8,646 nucleotides of DNA from Lachnospiraceae bacterium (GTDB lineage: Bacteria; Bacillota_A; Clostridia; Lachnospirales; Lachnospiraceae): contig JAGADM010000027.1 in assembly GCA_017613595.1 (NCBI GenBank), forward strand, positions 1 through 8,646, read 5' to 3'. The translations under genes were made by a program, and so were the position numbers. Below, one piece after another: positions 6,252 through 8,646 of this stretch (position 1 is its first letter; each line of letters starts with the position of its first letter). Under the pieces are notes generated by a model. It ran no database searches and was not told where the DNA came from. It saw only the letters and a program-made list of their open reading frames with translations.

Positions 6252-7619
6252 ATGAACGCGCGTGAATTTGCCCTGAAGCTGCTGCGGCAGATCAATGAAG
6301 AGCAGGTGCTGAGCCATGAAGCGCTCGGCGCACTCGAAGAAAACGGACTGGAGCCGCGTGACCGCGCGCTTGTAAACCGTCTTGTTCACGGAACGCTTGA
6401 ACGGCAGTGGACGATCGACCGGATTCTGACGGCGAAGACGGGTAAACCGGTATCAAAGATGAAACCGGGCATAAGAAACATCCTGCGAATGGGCGTGTAT
6501 CAGTTACTTTTCTTAACGCAGATTCCCGATTCGGCGGTCTGCAACGAGTCTGTTAAACTCGCGAAGAAAAGCGGATACGCGGGGCTTTCGGGATTCGTGA
6601 ACGGCGTCCTCAGAGGCATCGTAAGAGATGCGGAGGCAGCCGGTTCAAAAGAGCAGTGCCTTACCGGCTACGGCAGCGGACTCCGTGAAGAAGAGCGGTT
6701 CTGCTTTCAATATTCGGTTCCGCCGGAACTCGCCGGTTATTACCGGAAGCAGTACCCGGATGAAGCGGATGCCATGTTTGAAGCGTTTCTTACGGAAAGC
6801 GGAACGGCAATCCGGCTCAATAAGAGCCGGGGCAGCATGGAGGACCTGAAAAAAGCGCTTACGGACGAAGGAATCGCGTTCCGTGACGGGCTTCTTCCGA
6901 ATACGTTACGTTTGGAAAAGGGCGGCAGTCCTGCCGCGTCCGGAGCATTCCGGAAGGGACTTTTCAGCATACAGGATGAGAGCTCGGCGCTTGCCGGAAA
7001 CGTTCTTCCGCTTAAGGCGGGCATGCGGGTGCTCGATATCTGCGCGGCGCCCGGCGGGAAGACCGTCCATGCCGCGGACGAGTTAAGCGTACTCGGCGGC
7101 GGAAGCGTAACCGCGAGAGATCTTTCCGCGGAGAAGATCGAACGCATCCGCGAGCACGCGGAGCGTGTCGGACTGACGAACGTGACATGCGAGAAGCGGG
7201 ACGCGCTCACATTTGACGCGGCCTTAACCGAAGCGTTCGATATCGTGCTTGCCGACCTGCCGTGTTCGGGACTCGGGGTGATCGGACGAAAGCCCGACAT
7301 TAAGATTAAGACCGGCTTACAGGATATCGAAAGCCTAGCCGGGATACAGCGCGATATAGTAACGAACGCGGTGCGGTACGTGAAACGGGGCGGATACCTC
7401 TGTTACTCGACCTGCACGATTACGAAAGAAGAGAATGACTTTAACTGCGATTATATCGAATCGCTCGGTTTCCGGCCGTATGACGTGACGGAAGCCGTAC
7501 CGGAGACGCTCCGAAAGCGGTATCGAAACGGAAGGCTCCAGTTGTTCCCGCAGGACGGGACCGACGGATTCTTCCTCGCGGTATATCAGAAGAAAGACGG
7601 GACGGATGAGCAGAACTGA
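6252..7619 (+). CDS. rsmB: 16S rRNA (cytosine-967-C5)-methyltransferase
   Basis: Uses S-adenosylmethionine to methylate C5 of cytosine 967 (E. coli numbering) in 16S rRNA during small-subunit maturation. It has 455 residues, slightly longer than the E. coli protein (about 430). The N-terminal NusB-like RNA-binding domain (about 1-140) includes DRALVNRLVHGTLERQWTID and a VNGVLRGI helix. The C-terminal Rossmann methyltransferase domain has VLDICAAPGGKT (260-271) for cofactor binding, ADLPCSGLG (Cys338, motif IV) and YSTCT (Cys388, motif VI nucleophile). The two cysteines are 50 residues apart, as in E. coli RsmB. The middle segment (about 141-200) is the least conserved part by eye. The 3' end overlaps the rlmN start by 14 nt. 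Confidence 0.95.
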   Translation: MNAREFALKLLRQINEEQVLSHEALGALEENGLEPRDRALVNRLVHGTLERQWTIDRILTAKTGKPVSKMKPGIRNILRMGVYQLLFLTQIPDSAVCNESVKLAKKSGYAGLSGFVNGVLRGIVRDAEAAGSKEQCLTGYGSGLREEERFCFQYSVPPELAGYYRKQYPDEADAMFEAFLTESGTAIRLNKSRGSMEDLKKALTDEGIAFRDGLLPNTLRLEKGGSPAASGAFRKGLFSIQDESSALAGNVLPLKAGMRVLDICAAPGGKTVHAADELSVLGGGSVTARDLSAEKIERIREHAERVGLTNVTCEKRDALTFDAALTEAFDIVLADLPCSGLGVIGRKPDIKIKTGLQDIESLAGIQRDIVTNAVRYVKRGGYLCYSTCTITKEENDFNCDYIESLGFRPYDVTEAVPETLRKRYRNGRLQLFPQDGTDGFFLAVYQKKDGTDEQN

Positions 7620-8646
7620 CCTGAAAAATCTGACCTTGGAGGAGCTGACCGCGGTTGTAACCGGCCTCGGCGAGAAGAAGTTCCGTGCGGAACAGCTTTT
7701 CGACTGGATGCATAAGAAGCAGGCGCGCACGATCGCGGAGATGACCAACCTTTCGGAAGCGTTTCGGAAGAAGCTTTCCGGGGAATTCGATTACACGGTG
7801 CTCGAGAAGGTCGTGGAGCTTGTGTCCGGGATCGACGGAACGCGCAAATACCTGTTCCGCCTGCAGGACGGCAACGTGATCGAGAGCGTGCGGATGGAAT
7901 ACCATCACGGCCTGTCCGTATGCATTTCCTCGCAGGTCGGCTGCCGGATGGGCTGCTCGTTCTGCGCGTCGACGATCGGCGGACTCGTCCGGAACCTGAG
8001 CGCCGCGGAAATGCTTGAGCAGATTTATTCGATCGAGCGTCTCGGCGGAGAGAAGATCAGCAACGTCGTCGTAATGGGAAGCGGCGAGCCGCTTGACAAT
8101 TTCGATAACCTGATCCGTTTTATCGGGCTTCTCTGTTCGGAGAAGGGCCGCAACCTGAGCCATCGGAGCATCACCGTTTCGACTTGCGGACTGGCCGACC
8201 GGCTTAAGGAACTTGCGGACCTTGACCTCGGCATCAACCCGGCGGTTTCGCTGCACGCGCCCAACGACGAGATGCGGAAGCAGCTGATGCCGGTCGCGAA
8301 ACGCTATTCGATCAGAGAACTGATGGAAGCGGTCGATTATTACTTCGAAAAGACCGGACGGCGCATGACTTTCGAGTACAGCCTGATCCGCGGACAGAAC
8401 GATACGGACGCCTGCGCGAAGGAACTGACCGCCCTCTTAAAGGGCCGGAACTGCCTCGTAAATCTGATTCCGGTGAACCCCGTAAAAGAGCGCGGATATG
8501 AGCGTCCGGAGGGGCCAAATGTGCAGACTTTTCAGAAAAAACTTGAAAAAGCCGGCATAAATGTTACTATTAGAAGGGAAATGGGCTCTGATATTAATGC
8601 CGCCTGCGGACAGCTTCGCAGGCATTATGAGGAGGAAGCAAAGGGA
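7606..8646 (+). CDS. rlmN: Dual-specificity RNA methyltransferase RlmN (23S A2503 / tRNA A37), 3' end just cut
   Basis: Radical-SAM enzyme that methylates C2 of adenosine 2503 in 23S rRNA and A37 in some tRNAs. The frame runs from ATG 7606 to the window edge without a stop, 347 codons, which is about the full family length, so only the last few residues can be missing. The N-terminal RNA-binding domain (about 1-80) contains LGEKKFRAEQLFDWMHKK. The iron-sulfur cluster motif CxxxCxxC has Cys113, Cys117 and Cys120. SAM-binding MGSGEPLDN and SLHAPNDEMRKQLMPV follow. The two catalytic cysteines are present: Cys106 (SVCISSQ) and Cys334 (AACGQLR), matching E. coli Cys118 and Cys355. The start overlaps rsmB by 14 nt and no good Shine-Dalgarno precedes it (only AGACGGGACGG), so it probably depends on ribosomes terminating on rsmB. 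Absence of resistance-type Cfr features and the housekeeping context favour RlmN over Cfr. Confidence 0.96.
   Translation, partial: MSRTDLKNLTLEELTAVVTGLGEKKFRAEQLFDWMHKKQARTIAEMTNLSEAFRKKLSGEFDYTVLEKVVELVSGIDGTRKYLFRLQDGNVIESVRMEYHHGLSVCISSQVGCRMGCSFCASTIGGLVRNLSAAEMLEQIYSIERLGGEKISNVVVMGSGEPLDNFDNLIRFIGLLCSEKGRNLSHRSITVSTCGLADRLKELADLDLGINPAVSLHAPNDEMRKQLMPVAKRYSIRELMEAVDYYFEKTGRRMTFEYSLIRGQNDTDACAKELTALLKGRNCLVNLIPVNPVKERGYERPEGPNVQTFQKKLEKAGINVTIRREMGSDINAACGQLRRHYEEEAKG
8543..8570 (+). promoter_or_regulatory. Candidate internal promoter in the 3' end of rlmN
   Basis: TTGAAA (8543-8548, 5 of 6 to the -35 consensus), a 16-nt spacer, then TACTAT (8565-8570, 4 of 6 to the -10 consensus) preceded by TGT (8562-8564), an extended -10 element. 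The surrounding 80 bases (8521-8600) are only 36% GC, against mid-50s for the window. They use codons that are otherwise scarce here (ATA, ACT, ATT, AGA, AGG). A transcript from it would start near 8577, close in front of the gene expected just past the edge. The match to the consensus is seen; activity is inferred. Confidence 0.4.
8629..8635 (+). promoter_or_regulatory. Ribosome-binding-site-like sequence at the right edge
   Basis: GAGGAGG inside the codons for the Glu-rich end of RlmN, followed by a second purine run AAGGGA at 8641-8646. As with the def-fmt junction, the next gene's ribosome binding site is probably embedded in the end of the preceding gene, with its start just outside the window. 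From the order in Bacillus the expected gene is the PP2C phosphatase prpC, but nothing in the window shows that. Confidence 0.4.

Noticed and set aside
7441..8256. Open frame on the - strand (271 codons) opposite rsmB and rlmN
   Set aside because: It spans two conserved genes on the other strand; its composition is that of an antisense shadow.
1..8646. Search for an undescribed defence, mobile or biosynthetic system
   Set aside because: Every stretch longer than 80 nt is covered by a recognised housekeeping gene on one strand; no repeats, integrase, transposase or orphan cassette is visible.

Overview
The window is a compact, single-strand block of housekeeping genes, all on the + strand, from a Bacillota-type genome, most likely a clostridial one (Lachnospiraceae-like). 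Base composition is moderately GC-rich (mid-50s % by eye). The evidence for this placement is the gene order priA-def-fmt-rsmB-rlmN, which is the order known from Bacillus and clostridia, the strong GGAGG-type ribosome binding sites in front of most genes, and the sequence character of the proteins. The family-level placement is an inference; no rRNA or other decisive marker is present.

Layout: (1) nt 3-1025, the C-terminal two thirds or so of a glycogen synthase (glgA), cut by the left edge. (2) A 77-nt spacer with no recognisable terminator. It ends in a hairpin that could cover both the ribosome binding site and the start codon of the next gene. (3) nt 1103-2566, a Mur ligase of the MurE type with the DNPR signature for meso-diaminopimelate but a divergent UDP-sugar side. 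(4) nt 2586-4760, primosomal helicase PriA with an unusual DEEQ motif II. (5) nt 4805-5308, peptide deformylase. (6) nt 5311-6228, methionyl-tRNA formyltransferase. (7) nt 6252-7619, 16S rRNA m5C967 methyltransferase RsmB. (8) nt 7606-8646, 23S rRNA/tRNA adenine-C2 methyltransferase RlmN, complete except for its last few codons.

From murE onward the genes are separated by 19, 44, 2 and 23 nt and then overlap by 14 nt, so they probably form one transcription unit. Functionally it joins cell-wall precursor synthesis (murE) and replication restart (priA) to a translation set. Fmt adds the formyl group to initiator Met-tRNA and Def removes it from nascent proteins. RsmB and RlmN modify the small and large ribosomal RNAs. 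In Bacillus the next genes are the prpC/prkC phosphatase-kinase pair. The last 130 bases of the window hold an AT-rich, rare-codon patch with a promoter-like sequence, then a strong ribosome binding site, which suggests that a new gene begins just past the right edge.

I see no mobile element, CRISPR array, tRNA, rRNA, prophage or unknown gene cassette, and nothing that qualifies as an undescribed system. The observations worth checking are the murE start-site hairpin, the divergent MurE and PriA motifs, and the promoter-like patch inside rlmN.
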